Below are positions 24,459-44,031 of a stretch of 64,000 nucleotides of DNA, piece by piece. The notes beneath the pieces are model-generated. The model was not told where the DNA came from. It saw only the letters and a program-made list of their open reading frames with translations, and ran no database searches. Each line of letters begins with the position of its first letter. The stretch's first letter is position 1. The stretch is from Chamaecrista fasciculata (Eukaryota > Streptophyta > Magnoliopsida > Fabales > Fabaceae), in assembly GCA_003254925.1 (NCBI GenBank), contig QANZ01045302.1, positions 271,335 to 335,334 of the forward strand. Direction: 5' to 3'. The translations under genes were made by a program, and so were the position numbers.

Positions 24459-24928
24459 GGGGTAAATTTGAATTTGGCTCTTAATATATATATTTTTTTA
24501 TGAATTTGGTCTTTCATAATTTTATGAATTTTCACCGGCTACCTGCTATCTCAAAATTTTAATTTCGGGCTCAATTAACCTCGTTTATACATAGCCTCAA
24601 CTAAACATAACAAGAAAGTAGTATTCATAAAAAAAATAATTTATAACTTCAAACTCGTATTTGTTATTTGAAACGAAAAGATATAATGAATAACTTTATT
24701 AATTTGATTGTAAAATAAACAAGTTTGATTTGGCTTTGTTTGTTCAAGGTCCCAATTAAATAGAAAAAAAGATTCATAAAAAATAATATGTTATTTTGGA
24801 CTTATTACATTTAAATCAAAACGAGAGATATATGACTATATTCAATCATTTGTAAAAATTCATAGAAAAATATAAGACTAGTTTCACAAAAATAAAAGAA
24901 AAAAAAGTACCAATTTGAAATTTACCCC
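24459..24928. mobile_element. foldback element with GGGGTAAATTT ends
   Basis: The ends are inverted: ggggtaaatttgaatttgg at 24459 and its near-complement ending at 24928. The interior shares short phrases (cgaaaagatata, acgagagatatatgac) with the foldbacks at 4851-5722 and 46933-47660. The flanking 9-mers match only loosely, so I assign no target duplication. Confidence 0.55.
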
Positions 24929-24951
24929 AAAGGTATAGAACCAAGGAAATG

Positions 24952-25120
24952 GATCCTCTAGAGTTCTTTTCTCTACATTTCTTGTAGAGTATGAGAGAGA
25001 AAGGAAGAGAAAAGAAGAGAGAGAAAGAGGAAATTTGGTTTTTATATATTTTTATTTTATGGAATCCATATTTTTACTCTAACTCCATAAGAAATGCACG
25101 GGAAGGAACTCTAGAGGATC
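24952..25120. repeat. inverted repeat, ggatc(c)tctagagttc arms
   Basis: A small foldback: ggatcctctagagttctttt near 24952 and the complementary ggaactctagaggatct near 25105-25121. A related half-copy with aagaactctaaagaatcc lies at about 25505-25530. Probably a MITE family; ends not determined. Confidence 0.5.
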
Positions 25121-25574
25121 TAAACCCTAGAACCAAATGAATGATTTGAGCTTAAGTAAATATCCACATCCACAAATAATTTGGGATCCAGGAGATGAGT
25201 TGTGGTGCACGTGTGAGTAGTTGGTTTGCATAAGACTTACAAAGAATTGCCACGTGGAAGGGACTGAATTGGGATTCACGTGACTGATCGATCATATAAA
25301 TGTAAAAGTACAAACTCCAAGGTGACAGACAGGTTGACTTGTGAGATGTTAATGTTAGCTATTGGCGATTGAATCCTCTTTGCATTTGTTATGGAGTTAA
25401 GGAAAAATATAAATTTCATGAAATAAAAGTATATAAGATCCACACTTTCTCTCTTCCTCTCTTATTTTCTCTTTCTTTATTTCTCCAACTTTACAAGAAA
25501 TGTAGAGAAAAGAACTCTAAAGAATCCATTTCCAGGTGCTTAAATAATTAATTAGGTGCCCTACACCATTAGTG

Positions 25575-26940
25575 GATCATCTCCCTTTAGAATTTTCTCC
25601 CTTTACTTTAATCTTGCCATTAAAAGCATCTAATGGATCCAAAATTTGCCACGTCACCATGTCCTTAGTTAAAGACACCTTTTCACTTGCCTTCTATATT
25701 TCTACTCTTGCCTTTTTTTTTTCCTCTCTTAATTGAATCCTCCAACACTTTTAACCATTGCAAAACACAACCATTTCAATTAGCACGAACTCTGTCAGGG
25801 ACGGAGGAAGAAAATTTGTTTAGGGGGACTAATTTTTTTTTTTAAATAGTTATTATATAATATCTATATATAAAATTATTTAATTTTTATTTTATATATT
25901 ATATATAGATATTCAAGGAAAATTAAAAAAATGATTTTTTTTCTAAGTTATGCACAATCTTTTTAAAAAAACAAAACATCATCAATGTATATAGTTAAAT
26001 ATTTGTATTATAATTTATTTATATTTAATTTAAGAGAAATTAATCATTTCATCCTAATACTTTATCTAAATTGTTAATTTAGTGCCCATAATTTTTTTTA
26101 ATTAAGTTCTTATACTTTAGTCCCTACTACTTGAACTTGTCATATAAATATTAATTGAAAGTTAACTAAGATAATTNTCACCATATCATATATATAGTTT
26201 TTTTTTAAATAGTTATTTTTCACATAACATAGCAGAGCATCATATTTTAAACATCAGAAAATGATATGGCAAACCTGAGCATAGTGCAAAAAATCAGACT
26301 GGACCGGGCGGTCCGACCGGTGAACAGGCGAACCGGTTTGACCCGCCAAAGTTTGTAAAATTACATATTGACCCCAAAAAATTTTTAAAAAATTACAAAT
26401 TAGTCCCTGGATACATATTATAGATAGACTAAAATGAAAACTTTAAAAAAAATTTGAGGTCAATATGTAATTTTTACAAAACTTATTATGGTTAAAATTG
26501 CAAAATAGCTCCAAAGGTACTAAAGTGTTTAATATTTACTTTATATTTAAATTATTGCAATATATTAATGTGTATTTAATGAATATGTATATTTGAAAAT
26601 GTATTTTTTAAGTAAACTGGCTTAACTGGTTAAACCAGTGACCCAGCGGTTGAACCATTGAACAGTGACCCGAACCTTTTACCGATTTGATGACCGGTCC
26701 GATTTTTTTACTATGAACCTGAGTGATGGCAAACATCATTAATTTGTTTATTTTTCACATAACATCATATTTTAAATAGTTATTTTTCACATAACACGGT
26801 GCATTTTAAGCTTCAGTTAAAAGAAAAAGAAAATAAAGGGGTTATGAGTGATGTGGCATTATCTCATACCATGGGATGCTTTGAGTGGACAAGATTAAAG
26901 TAAAGGGAGAGAAAGGGAGAGAATACTAAAGGGAGAGGAT
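25575..26940. mobile_element. composite terminal-inverted-repeat element with nested insertion
   Basis: The left arm near 25575-25635 (ctccctttactttaatcttg) is complementary to the right arm near 26880-26938 (caagattaaagtaaagggag) over roughly 60 bp with some indels, which suggests one element of about 1.37 kb. An hAT-type element (26280-26715) is inserted inside. Near 25797 a cagggacggaggaag phrase resembles an hAT terminus without a visible partner. No target duplication was resolved. Confidence 0.5.
26280..26715. mobile_element. non-autonomous hAT element with 8-bp TSD
   Basis: A 436-bp element with ends CATAGTGCAAAAAATC and GATTTTTTTACTATG. It is flanked by identical 8-bp target duplications, aacctgag, at 26272-26279 and 26716-26723, the length expected for hAT elements. 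Near the ends the sequence is rich in accggt/ggtccg phrases, also seen in 42931-43541. Confidence 0.85.
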
Positions 26941-27062
26941 TCAGTCCCAATATTGGGACGACATCGAACAGAATTTAAAAAATTGAGGACGAAATTAAAA
27001 ATTAATTTAAAGTTTGGGGACAAAAAATGGTTACTTTTAGTCTTCTATCAACTCAAAATATT

Positions 27063-27452
27063 GGTCAAAGTGTAAATTTGGTCTCATGTTTTTTTCTTAG
27101 TTTTCAATTTGGTCTTGTATATTTTTTGTTGCAGTTTTGGTCTTATATTTTTGCAAAAGGTTTCAATTTTAGTCCTATATCATTTCTGGTCCCATATCTT
27201 TTAGTAAAGTTGCAGATTTAGTCTCATATCTTTGCAAACGGATCAATCATGAGTTGATCTGTTTGTATAGATATAAGACTACTTCTAAACTTGACCCAAA
27301 GATCTAGGACTAATTCTGCAATTAACCCAAAGATATGAGATCAAATTTACAACCATAAAAAAGATGTGGGACCAAAAGTGCAACAAAAAAAAATATAAGA
27401 GACCAAATTTAGAACTAAGCAAAAGATATGAGACCAAATTTTCACTTTAGCC
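27063..27452. mobile_element. foldback MITE, Mutator-like, 9-bp TSD
   Basis: A 390-bp inverted repeat with ends ggtcaaagtgtaaatttggt and its near-complement closing at 27452. Flanking 9-mers are caaaatatt (27054-27062) and taaaatatt (27453-27461), 8 of 9 matching. Interior phrases (ttttggtcttatatttttgc) are mirrored in the other arm. Confidence 0.7.
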
Positions 27453-27838
27453 TAAAATATTAGAATTCGTTAGTACCTTGATCAAAAAGCGAGATGGTAA
27501 TGATGATAAGAAAGTTAAAATGAGTGCATCAAAGTAAGCTCAATATAATCATAGTGTTGAGTAGTATCAGTACTAGTTTAACTTGTGCTTCGAAATTTCC
27601 AGCCTTTCTCTTTCTTTTCGAGTCTGGTACTCTGGTGTCTGGTATATCCTGTGCAACCTTGAAAGCGAAAACTAAACCAAACGACGGTTACAAGTTACAA
27701 GTTAGAACAAACCAATCTTCCTTCCAATCCAACTATATATGAATGAATCAATGAATGAATGAACCTCATTACCATTTTCAATAATAATCACCCCCAACAA
27801 ATTAAAACCACCACCTCCTCTGATTTTGACCCCACATC

Positions 27839-30786
27839 ATGAAATTGAAAATGCTGCAAAAGCCACCTGCCGGAGAAGCTCATGACGGCGGCTCCGGTGG
27901 CCGGACGGTGGTGGTGGGGATGAAGCTGGATTCTCCTAGCAGAGAGCTTCTCACATGGGCTTTGGTTAAAGTTGCTATCCCTGGTGATCTCGTGCTTGCT
28001 CTTCATGTTCTTGCCAATAATGGTAAATGGGGATTTTAAAGTTTTGATTTTTATAGGATTTTGTGAATTTTTATGGAGGCTGATGAGTTTTTGGTGAAAT
28101 GGGTTTGTGTAGAAATCGTGAATCGGGAAGGAAAATTGTCGCTTCTTTCGCTAGCCAATGCATTTGACTCTGTTCTTGCTGTGTACGATGGCTTTTGCAA
28201 TTTGAAACAGGTTCAAATTCAATTCTTTCTCACCATTTTCATGAGTTAATAGTCTCTAGAGAGACGAACATGTTTAAAAATGAGATTTTTTTTTTTTTTT
28301 TTTTTTTTTTNNNNNNNNNNNNNNNNNNNNNNNNNNNNNNNNNNNNNNNNNNNNNNNNNNNNNNNNNNNNNNNNNNNNNNNNNNNNNNNNNNNNNNNNNN
28401 NNNNNNNNNNNNNNNNNNNNNNNNNNNNNNNNNNNNNNNNNNNNNNNNNNNNNNNNNNNNNNNNNNNNNNNNNNNNNNNNNNNNNNNNNNNNNNNNNNNN
28501 NNNNNNNNNNNNNNNNNNNNNNNNNNNNNNNNNNNNNNNNNNNNNNNNNNNNNNNNNNNNNNNNNNNNNNNNNNNNNNNNNNNNNNNNNNNNNNNNNNNN
28601 NNNNNNNNNNNNNNNNNNNNNNNNNNNNNNNNNNNNNNNNNNNNNNNNNNNNNNNNNNNNNNNNNNNNNNNNNNNNNNNNNNNNNNNNNNNNNNNNNNNN
28701 NNNNNNNNNNNNNNNNNNNNNNNNNNNNNNNNNNNNNNNNNNNNNNNNNNNNNNNNNNNNNNNNNNNNNNNNNNNNNNNNNNNNNNNNNNNNNNNNNNNN
28801 NNNNNNNNNNNNNNNNNNNNNNNNNNNNNNNNNNNNNNNNNNNNNNNNNNNNNNNNNNNNNNNNNNNNNNNNNNNNNNNNNNNNNNNNNNNNNNNNNNNN
28901 NNNNNNNNNNNNNNNNNNNNNNNNNNNNNNNNNNNNNNNNNNNNNNNNNNNNNNNNNNNNNNNNNNNNNNNNNNNNNNNNNNNNNNNNNNNNNNNNNNNN
29001 NNNNNNNNNNNNNNNNNNNNNNNNNNNNNNNNNNNNNNNNNNNNNNNNNNNNNNNNNNNNNNNNNNNNNNNNNNNNNNNNNNNNNNNNNNNNNNNNNNNN
29101 NNNNNNNNNNNNNNNNNNNNNNNNNNNNNNNNNNNNNNNNNNNNNNNNNNNNNNNNNNNNNNNNNNNNNNNNNNNNNNNNNNNNNNNNNNNNNNNNNNNN
29201 NNNNNNNNNNNNNNNNNNNNNNNNNNNNNNNNNNNATATATATATATATATATATATATATAGCTTCTTACTTTCTTCTGTATGTGTCATGCTTGGATAG
29301 GGAATAAGAAAAACCCACATGTCTTTGGCTGGATTGAGAGATATAAGGTGGCAATGGGTGTTGCTGAGGCTTTAGATTACCTGCATAACAATGGTGCTCA
29401 ATCTGTGATCCACAGGGATGTAAAGTCATCAAATGTATTATTATCTGAGAACTTTGAACCTCAGGTAACACATCTCTCTCATAACTTCTATTTATTTACT
29501 TATTCATTTATATATTTTTGTCAATCCTGACTCTTCTCTGCTTGAATTTGCTAAGCTTTCTGATTTTGGGCTTGCTAAATGGATGTCAACCTCATCTTCA
29601 CATATAACCTGCACAGTTGTTGCTGGAACTTTCGGGTTCGTGTTTTCAACTTCTACATACCGAGTAAAATAACATTTTAGTCTCTGAATTTATACCGGTG
29701 TAGTCATTTTGGTTCTTAATTTTTTCAAATGCTTCCTTTAGTCAATAAAAATCTATGACTCGTTGCAAATTAGATTTTACATGAACACTTTTCCATTATA
29801 CGACTTAGTCCTTGGGGAACTAAATTGTAATAAGTTATGAATTCTCAATGACTAATTAATCAATCATTTAAATAATTTAAAGAATAGACTAACAACACTC
29901 ATATAATTCAGGTACTAAATTGATAGTTCACTCTCTAGTCTCTACATATCCAATTATCCATACCATCCCTTTTATATCCATAAATATCCTGCTTTCATAG
30001 AAAATGTGCATATGGTCCTAAACCATGGAGTTCATTCATTGTTACAGTTACTTGGCTCCTGAGTACTTCATGTATGGCAAAGTGAATGATAAGGTCGATG
30101 TATTCGCATTTGGGGTCGTAGTCCTCGAGCTTCTTTCAGGAAGAAAACCGATAGGTGGTGATTATCCTAAAGGTCAAGAGAGCCTTGTTATGTGGGTATG
30201 TCCCTCCACCAAGCCTATGTTATGGCATCCATACATTTGCCTCATATTCTGTTGTAACCCCATGTGTTTGTGTGAGAAATAATGATTATATGTGTATTCC
30301 AGGCAAGCCCAATTTTGAGTAATGGAAAGGTGTCACAACTGTTAGATCCAAATTTGGGTGATAACTATGATCAGGAACATATAGAGAGAATGGTGTTAGC
30401 AGCCACACTTTGTATCAGACGTGATCCAAGAACTAGGCCTCAGATGAGCCTTGTAAGTTAATATCTATACTTGAAAGAAAGTACTTAAGTTTCCTTCACT
30501 TTATATCTTCTTTTAATTTCCTTGGGTTGGACCATAGATTTCAAAGCTTCTTCAAGGTGATGTTGATGTGATGAAGTGGGCAAGGTTAGAAGTTAATGCA
30601 TCAAAAACACCAGGAATGATTGGTGATGATGAAGAATGTCCACGCTCTAATCTACAGTCACATCTTAATCTTGCACTGCTTGATGTGGAGGATGACTCTC
30701 TCTCTCTCTGCAGTGTTGCTGAGCAGAATGTGTCATTAGAGGACTACTTGAGAGGCCGATGGAGCCGATCATCGAGCTTTGACTGA
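27839..30786 (+). CDS. USP-domain receptor-like cytoplasmic kinase, interrupted by assembly gap
   Basis: A Ser/Thr kinase with an N-terminal universal-stress/adenine-nucleotide alpha-hydrolase-like domain, the architecture of Arabidopsis At1g77280/At1g21590. Visible exons: 27839-28022, 28113-28210, then the N gap 28311-29235, then 29301-29464, 29556-29635, 30048-30195, 30303-30452 and 30538-30786. The N-terminus reads RTVVVGMKLDSPSRELLTWA. After the gap come catalytic loop HRDVKSSNVLL, DFG (LSDFGLAKW), activation segment GTFGYLAPEY, FGVVVLELLSGRKPIG, and a C-terminal tail ending RGRWSRSSSFD. The ATP-binding lobe and the middle of the protein fall in or beside the gap and cannot be judged. Whether it is an active kinase is inferred only from the visible HRD and DFG motifs. 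Confidence 0.88.
28311..29235. other. assembly gap (925 N)
   Basis: A run of N flanked on the left by a T tract (28286-28310) and on the right by (TA)n (29236-29262). Both flanks are low-complexity, a typical cause of assembly breaks. Several exons of the kinase gene are lost here. Any open frame drawn across it is meaningless. Confidence 0.99.
29662..29940. mobile_element. degenerate foldback MITE in kinase intron (GAGTAAA family)
   Basis: Begins gagtaaaataacattttagt and closes with a near-complement around 29915-29933. The flanking 10-mers tctacatacc (29652-29661) and tctacatatc (29941-29950) match at 9 of 10, consistent with the 10-bp duplications of the GAGTAAA family. The right end is offset by a few bases, so the boundary is approximate. 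Confidence 0.55.
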
Positions 30787-31130
30787 GAAAACAACGAATT
30801 TGGATATTCTAAAGTATGAATGTTGCTGCATTTGATGTAGTTTAAAGAAAGAACAGATATAGAGAGAAAGTATTGGTCTTATATATTTTATTATTTTATG
30901 AACCTATACTTTCTCTCTATATCTATTCATATATGTCTCTAAATTGCATTAAATGCTCCTACATTTACACTTTTCACTTCCAAAAACAACAGCCAAATTG
31001 ATACAAACAAATGAAGGTTTTCTTAGGTTGATTCTTCTGCTGGCTTTGGCATCCTCTAAGGAATTTTTTTACCTCTTTTTTAAAGGGTTTAGGATGAGAG
31101 GTTGTATGAGGGTGCCCTCCACCTTCCCTT

Positions 31131-31161
<31 letters not shown>

Positions 31162-31777
31162 GAGTGAGGAAAGTAGACCCCTACAACTTGGGGGGCTAGT
31201 TTCTTATTTTACATTCTACTTGAAATGATCACAGATGTAATCCTTGATCTAAGTACATTCATGTTGTAATCTTCTTGTAATGGTAAAGTATGAGAAATTT
31301 TGTATTTTAGAGCATAAGCGCTCATGTGCAACCTAATAAAACTGACATCAAGTTCAAAAAAATCTACATCAATATCAATATCTTATAGGTCACAATGTTA
31401 TGTGCATTTTTTCAGTTTGTTTATATAAATAAATAATAAAGAACATAAAATTTTTATATATATGTGCTTGATTCAAAATTGCTTCTAAATTAATCACATG
31501 AGGGTAACATAAAAATTTCTCATTTGATTTGATCCCATTAACTAAACGGTAGAGTTCGAGTCTTACTTTTAAATATAAAAATATTTTGTAACTATTTATT
31601 CTTAAGTTGAAGACTTATGATTAAAGAATTAGTTATTGTTAATTTGTTATAGACAATGGGTACTTTGGTTTAAACAAAAAAAAAACTTCAAAACTGCTAA
31701 TCTAATTCTTTTGCATACGAAACCTCCTTAATTTAACTAAAAATCAGATTAGCATTTATTGACCGCAACACAAAACA
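30787..31777. other. intergenic, 3' flank of kinase gene
   Basis: Contains an inverted repeat around 30850-30930 (agagagaaagtattgg / actttctctctat) that may lie in the 3' UTR, and a (TA)n tract at about 31133-31160. No gene seen. Confidence 0.5.
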
Positions 31778-31789
31778 ATGTGTAATGAC

Positions 31790-31934
31790 ACTTTAGGTTG
31801 AGGGACATAGGTTTGAGCTCTAAAGTCGACATTGTTAGGAAGACTTTAATTGTTCATTCTTGATCTGAATGAGATTAGTCTTCGTCTAAACCGTTACACA
31901 GATAGGCAGGAGAAACTCAGTTATAAAAAAAAAT
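31790..31934 (+). mobile_element. SINE, 5'-truncated or short
   Basis: A 145-bp segment with a box-B-like aggtttgagctct, the phrase gagattagtcttcgtctaaa, and an A-rich tail at 31923-31933. It is flanked by identical 11-bp duplications, atgtgtaatga, at 31778-31788 and 31935-31945. The phrase is shared, inverted, with 55606-55690. Confidence 0.75.
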
Positions 31935-32323
31935 ATGTGTAATGATATTTTTTAGATTTATTTTTATAATTTCAAAATTGAGTTAAAATTTTTGCAATTT
32001 CTTAAGATTAAATTATTCATTTAATTATATTATTTTAAGATAATACGTGAACATCTCTTTTTGTAGGGAACATTATTTAGAAGTTAGAAGAGAAGAAGAT
32101 GAATAGCTAAGGGCCCACTTAACCACCGGATCATCATGACCTGTAGCTTGGGTTGCTTCCCTCTAATTTTCAGATCCACAAGATCACCGATTTCTCCGTT
32201 TTCATTACGTAAATGTAAATCCACAGCTTTGCTTCCACTACCACTTACTTCTTCACCTTTCTTGCTCTTCACCTTCTCTCATTTTTCATCCCCATAGTAA
32301 CACACACAGTCTCCCACATTTTC

Positions 32324-40755
<8,432 letters not shown>

Positions 40756-41133
40756 AGTGACCTCCGTCCAACAAGCTCTCTCTATTCATAATTTAATTCC
40801 TCATTCTTTTCAGTTTTACTCTTTTCCAACTTATTTTTGTAAGCTGAGTTTTGAATTGGTTCTGAGCAATAACACGTTCCTAGCAGCGATATTCATTGTT
40901 TGCGGGGGTTTTCACTTTTTGTTCTTTATTAGTTTATTATGCGGGCATTTTTTTTTTCTTTTTGGAAGAGTTTTGGTTGGGGATCTCAGGTAATTGTAAG
41001 ATTTAAAGGTCGCAAGTAATGTCCCTTTCTGGATAAGAGAGTATTTTAATCGGGCAAAACTACAGAGGATATTCAATCTACAGGGTTATTGTTACTATTA
41101 TCATTAATATTCATTTTTTTGCCGTAATATTTA
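40756..41133 (+). other. 3' UTR and flank of the UDP-sugar pyrophosphorylase gene
   Basis: T-rich sequence after the TGA at 40753-40755. The open frame at 40700-40993 only overlaps the true last exon in another phase. Confidence 0.6.
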
Positions 41134-41287
41134 TTTGTTTTGTTATATGATTTAACACTTCTCCAAAATCACCTTTATTCTTGTGCATAACGAGAATATC
41201 TCTCTCTCTCTTTGTTTTGTTATATGATTTAACACTTCTCCAAAATCACCTTTATTCTTGTGCATAACGAGAATATCTCTCTCTCTC
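41134..41287. repeat. perfect 77-bp tandem duplication
   Basis: Two head-to-tail copies (41134-41210 and 41211-41287) with no difference visible between them. Each starts tttgttttgttatatg and ends in a (TC)n run. It lies between the USP gene and NdhM. Confidence 0.95.
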
Positions 41288-41805
41288 TTTTGGCAAATAA
41301 AATCCAGAACTGGCCAAAATGCAGGGAATAGCAAGGAACGAAAATGTATCCTAAAAAATTAAAAAGATAAAATTTTACAAACCTAAGTCAAATATATGTC
41401 TACATTTTTTTTTCATTCATCTCTTATCTCTTTATAATTTCAAGAATTTTACCAGAATGTATTAATTCTCTATGATCCTTTTAGACAAAAGTATAGTCTT
41501 ACTAATCCATATTTTTGTCGGGTCGAAGTGCAAAGTTGTTACTAAAGTGAGTCTAAACAAAAAGGAGGTCTCATGGTCTCTGATTGTGACACGTGTTTCT
41601 GATGATAAGAGCGAAGCAACGTCACCCACAAACACAGTGATGACTAAACACCCAAACTATTTGAATGCTTATGTCACATTATCATCAAAACACACATCAT
41701 ATATACACAATATACTCTTATCCATATCAGGAGGAACTTCTCACCACTAAACTAAACTGAATTTAAACTCCCTATCTATACGAAATGCTACCATAGCATT
41801 TAGCC
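41288..41805. promoter_or_regulatory. 5' flank of NdhM
   Basis: Upstream region of the NdhM gene with mixed composition. It contains gacacgtg at about 41588, an ABRE/G-box-like core (ACGTG), which is common by chance. No gene is recognised; the frame at 41472-41750 has no recognisable homology. Confidence 0.4.
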
Positions 41806-43765
41806 ATGGCCACAAGTTTATCCTTCACGGTTTCACCCCAGTTTTTCATTCATGGCACAAGAGAATCAAGAACCAGAAAATCATTCTGTGTGTCAGCTCA
41901 ACAACAACAAACAGAAGTGGAAGAAGGAGCTAGTAGTGTTCAACAAGATCAAGCACAAGGAAATAGTGAGAGTCAGAGTCAGAATGTGAAGCCAAAAGGA
42001 ACAAATCTAAGGCCTGTGGAACCACAGACTAATGTGAAGAGCAAAAACATGAGCAGAGAATATGGAGGACAATGGCTAAGTTGTGCCACACGCCATGTGA
42101 GAATCTATGCAGCCTATATTGACCCTGTGACTTGTGAGTTTGATCAAACCCAGATGGATAAGCTCACACTCATTCTTGATCCTACCAATGAGTTTCTGTG
42201 GAATCCTGACACTTGCAATAAGGTTTACTCATACTTCCAAGAGCTTGTGGATCACTACGAGGTCATTCTCTAATTAACCTTCCATTCCATTATATTGAAT
42301 TTGGTCAAAATTTTATTTTGGTCCTTAAATTATAGAGTGAATTACGTTTTGATTCCTAAACAATTTTTCGTTCCGTTTTAGCTCTCAAAATTTTCCATTT
42401 GTTTTACTATTAAATACAAAATGTGATTTCGCCTCTATTGTTATTTTTAACTTAGACATTTGAGATAGATGATTTCTCTAGGTTAATAGAGATAAAAAGA
42501 AAATCTTTCAACTCAGCGTACTTGGTTTAGTGGTCAAGCTCATTAGGTCGTTTAAGTAAGTGTCGTGTTCAAATCTCACCTTATGTATGCAGTAATCAAT
42601 TGACCAGCAACAGACCCTTAAATAGAATACAAATTCGCGGAGAATTAGTCCTTGATCTGTCGAGTTAGGGGATATCTTGGACAACCCAAAAAAAGAAAAA
42701 TCTTCCTTCTATTACAAATTGAACATAAAGTTGTAATTGACTTTTCTTTATCTTTGTGTCAATTCATTTATTAAGGCACATAAATCAGATTTCCGGCTTA
42801 GCTATAACCAGATAAGTGAAAAAGTTTAAGGATCAAAATAAAATAAAAAATTATTTAAGGACCAAAATAAAATTTTGACATATTAAATTATGATATTGAT
42901 ATGATGAGTTGGGTTTGAATTTGATAAAAGCAAAGTTATTAAAACCGGACCGGACCGGCCATTAGGCCGGTCCGAGTCGTTTTAATAACCGGCCAGACAG
43001 AGAACCGGGCTGAACNGAGTCGTTTTAATAACCGGCCAGGCAGAGAACCGGCCAAAAACCGGAGGCAAACCGGTTGAACCGGTCTTGGTTTATTATTTTT
43101 TTTTTCTGTTTTTTTTTTATTTTTTTGGTCNCGGTCATGGTTTATTTTTTTATTTTCTTTTTTGTTTTTTGATTTTTTTGGTCTTTTTTTATAATTATCG
43201 GTCAAATATTAGAGAATGTTGATTATGAACCAAAATTTGATAGAAGTGATCATAAAATGTCACTCGATGATATTATATTGTTAAACATTATGAAAATTGA
43301 TTATCTCTATATTAATTCATGTTAATTTATGAAAATTGTATTAATATATTAATGTTATAATTGTTTTTTGTAACCTAATTATGAATATTTGAATTAACAT
43401 TTTATCATATATAGGTTTTTTTATTATTTTTAATTTATTTATTTGTCAACGGTCCGATCCCGGTTGGACCCCGGTTGAACCATTGAACCTTGAACCCCTC
43501 CTTCGACTGGTTCAATGGCCGATCCGGTTTTAATAACCTTGGATGAAAGAATTAATTGGATTTAATGAAGCAGGGTGCTCCATTGACGGAATACACGCTC
43601 CGGCTGATAGGTTCAGACATAGAACACTACATAAGGAAGATGCTATATGATGGGGAAATCAAGTACAACATGGACGCTAAGACCCTCAATTTCAGCATGG
43701 GCAAGCCACGCATTATGTTCAATACTAATGATATTGAACAATCTCAACAGCAACTTGATGACTGA
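41806..43765 (+). CDS. ndhM: NAD(P)H-quinone oxidoreductase subunit M, chloroplastic
   Basis: A nuclear-encoded subunit of the chloroplast NDH complex (subcomplex A), which mediates cyclic electron flow around photosystem I. Two exons, 41806-42261 and 43574-43765, total 648 nt (215 aa), close to the Arabidopsis protein length. The first ~40 residues are Ser/Thr-rich and basic, like a transit peptide, followed by a Gln-rich linker. The conserved core starts near LRPVEPQTNVKSKNMSREYG, continues GGQWLSCATRHVRIYAAYI, and crosses the splice at VDHYE/GAPLTEYTLRLIGSDIEH. It ends with NFSMGKPRIMFN. The intron is almost entirely transposon-derived (see 42301-42879 and 42931-43541). I am very confident of the identity. 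Confidence 0.96.
42301..42879. mobile_element. MITE in NdhM intron, host to a nested SINE
   Basis: Perfect 27-bp terminal inverted repeats at 42304-42330 and 42853-42879, beginning gtcaaaattttattttgg. Flanking 9-mers are atattgaat (42292-42300) and atattaaat (42880-42888), 8 of 9 matching, consistent with a Mutator-type 9-bp duplication. A SINE (42508-42693) is inserted in the interior. The element starts 39 bp after the intron donor. Confidence 0.8.
42508..42693 (+). mobile_element. tRNA-derived SINE nested in MITE
   Basis: Starts tcaactcagcgtacttgg. Box A is tggtttagtggtcaagc and box B is gtgttcaaatctcacc, with an A-rich tail at about 42688-42694. Flanking duplications are agaaaatctt (42498-42507) and agaaaaatctt (42694-42704), differing by one base in an A run. 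The box spacing mimics a tRNA promoter, but no complete tRNA cloverleaf is present. Confidence 0.78.
42931..43541. mobile_element. non-autonomous hAT element in NdhM intron
   Basis: A 611-bp element with ends CAAAGTTATTAAAACCGG and CCGGTTTTAATAACCTTG. Flanking 8-mers are gataaaag (42923-42930) and gatgaaag (43542-43549), 7 of 8 matching. Near the left end a 43-bp unit (gagtcgttttaataaccgg...) is tandemly repeated at 42974 and 43017. The minus-strand open frame here is a translation of A/T tracts in the element. Its right end lies 32 bp from the NdhM exon 2 acceptor. Confidence 0.85.
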
Positions 43766-44031
43766 TTAGTAATAATAATCATTTGCCCAATTAATTCATT
43801 CACCAATTCTATTGGGGAGGATTTGTGTTCACCACACCAATTTTCATCATCACTCGTATGTATATCTTGTAGTAAATGTCTAAATTTTGATTTCCCCATA
43901 AATACGATCATGATTTGGTTGATAATCTAGACCCTTTTGTGTAAATATCATATGTATATATGTAATCAAGATGGTTATTGGGGGAGGCTTGGATTCTGCT
44001 ATATCGATAGTGCAGAGTAATATTTTTATTC
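43766..44031 (+). other. 3' flank of NdhM
   Basis: Probable 3' UTR and flank of NdhM up to the insertion at 44032. No separate feature is seen. Confidence 0.5.

Noticed and set aside
28195-29320. Long open frames on both strands across the N run
   Set aside because: They are made of N and translate as X; the gap is not sequence.
42508-42620. Possible tRNA gene
   Set aside because: Box A and box B are present but no full cloverleaf; the A-tail and target duplication show a SINE.
42939-43205. Lys/Asn-rich minus-strand frame in the NdhM intron
   Set aside because: It is a translation of the hAT element and its T-rich tract.
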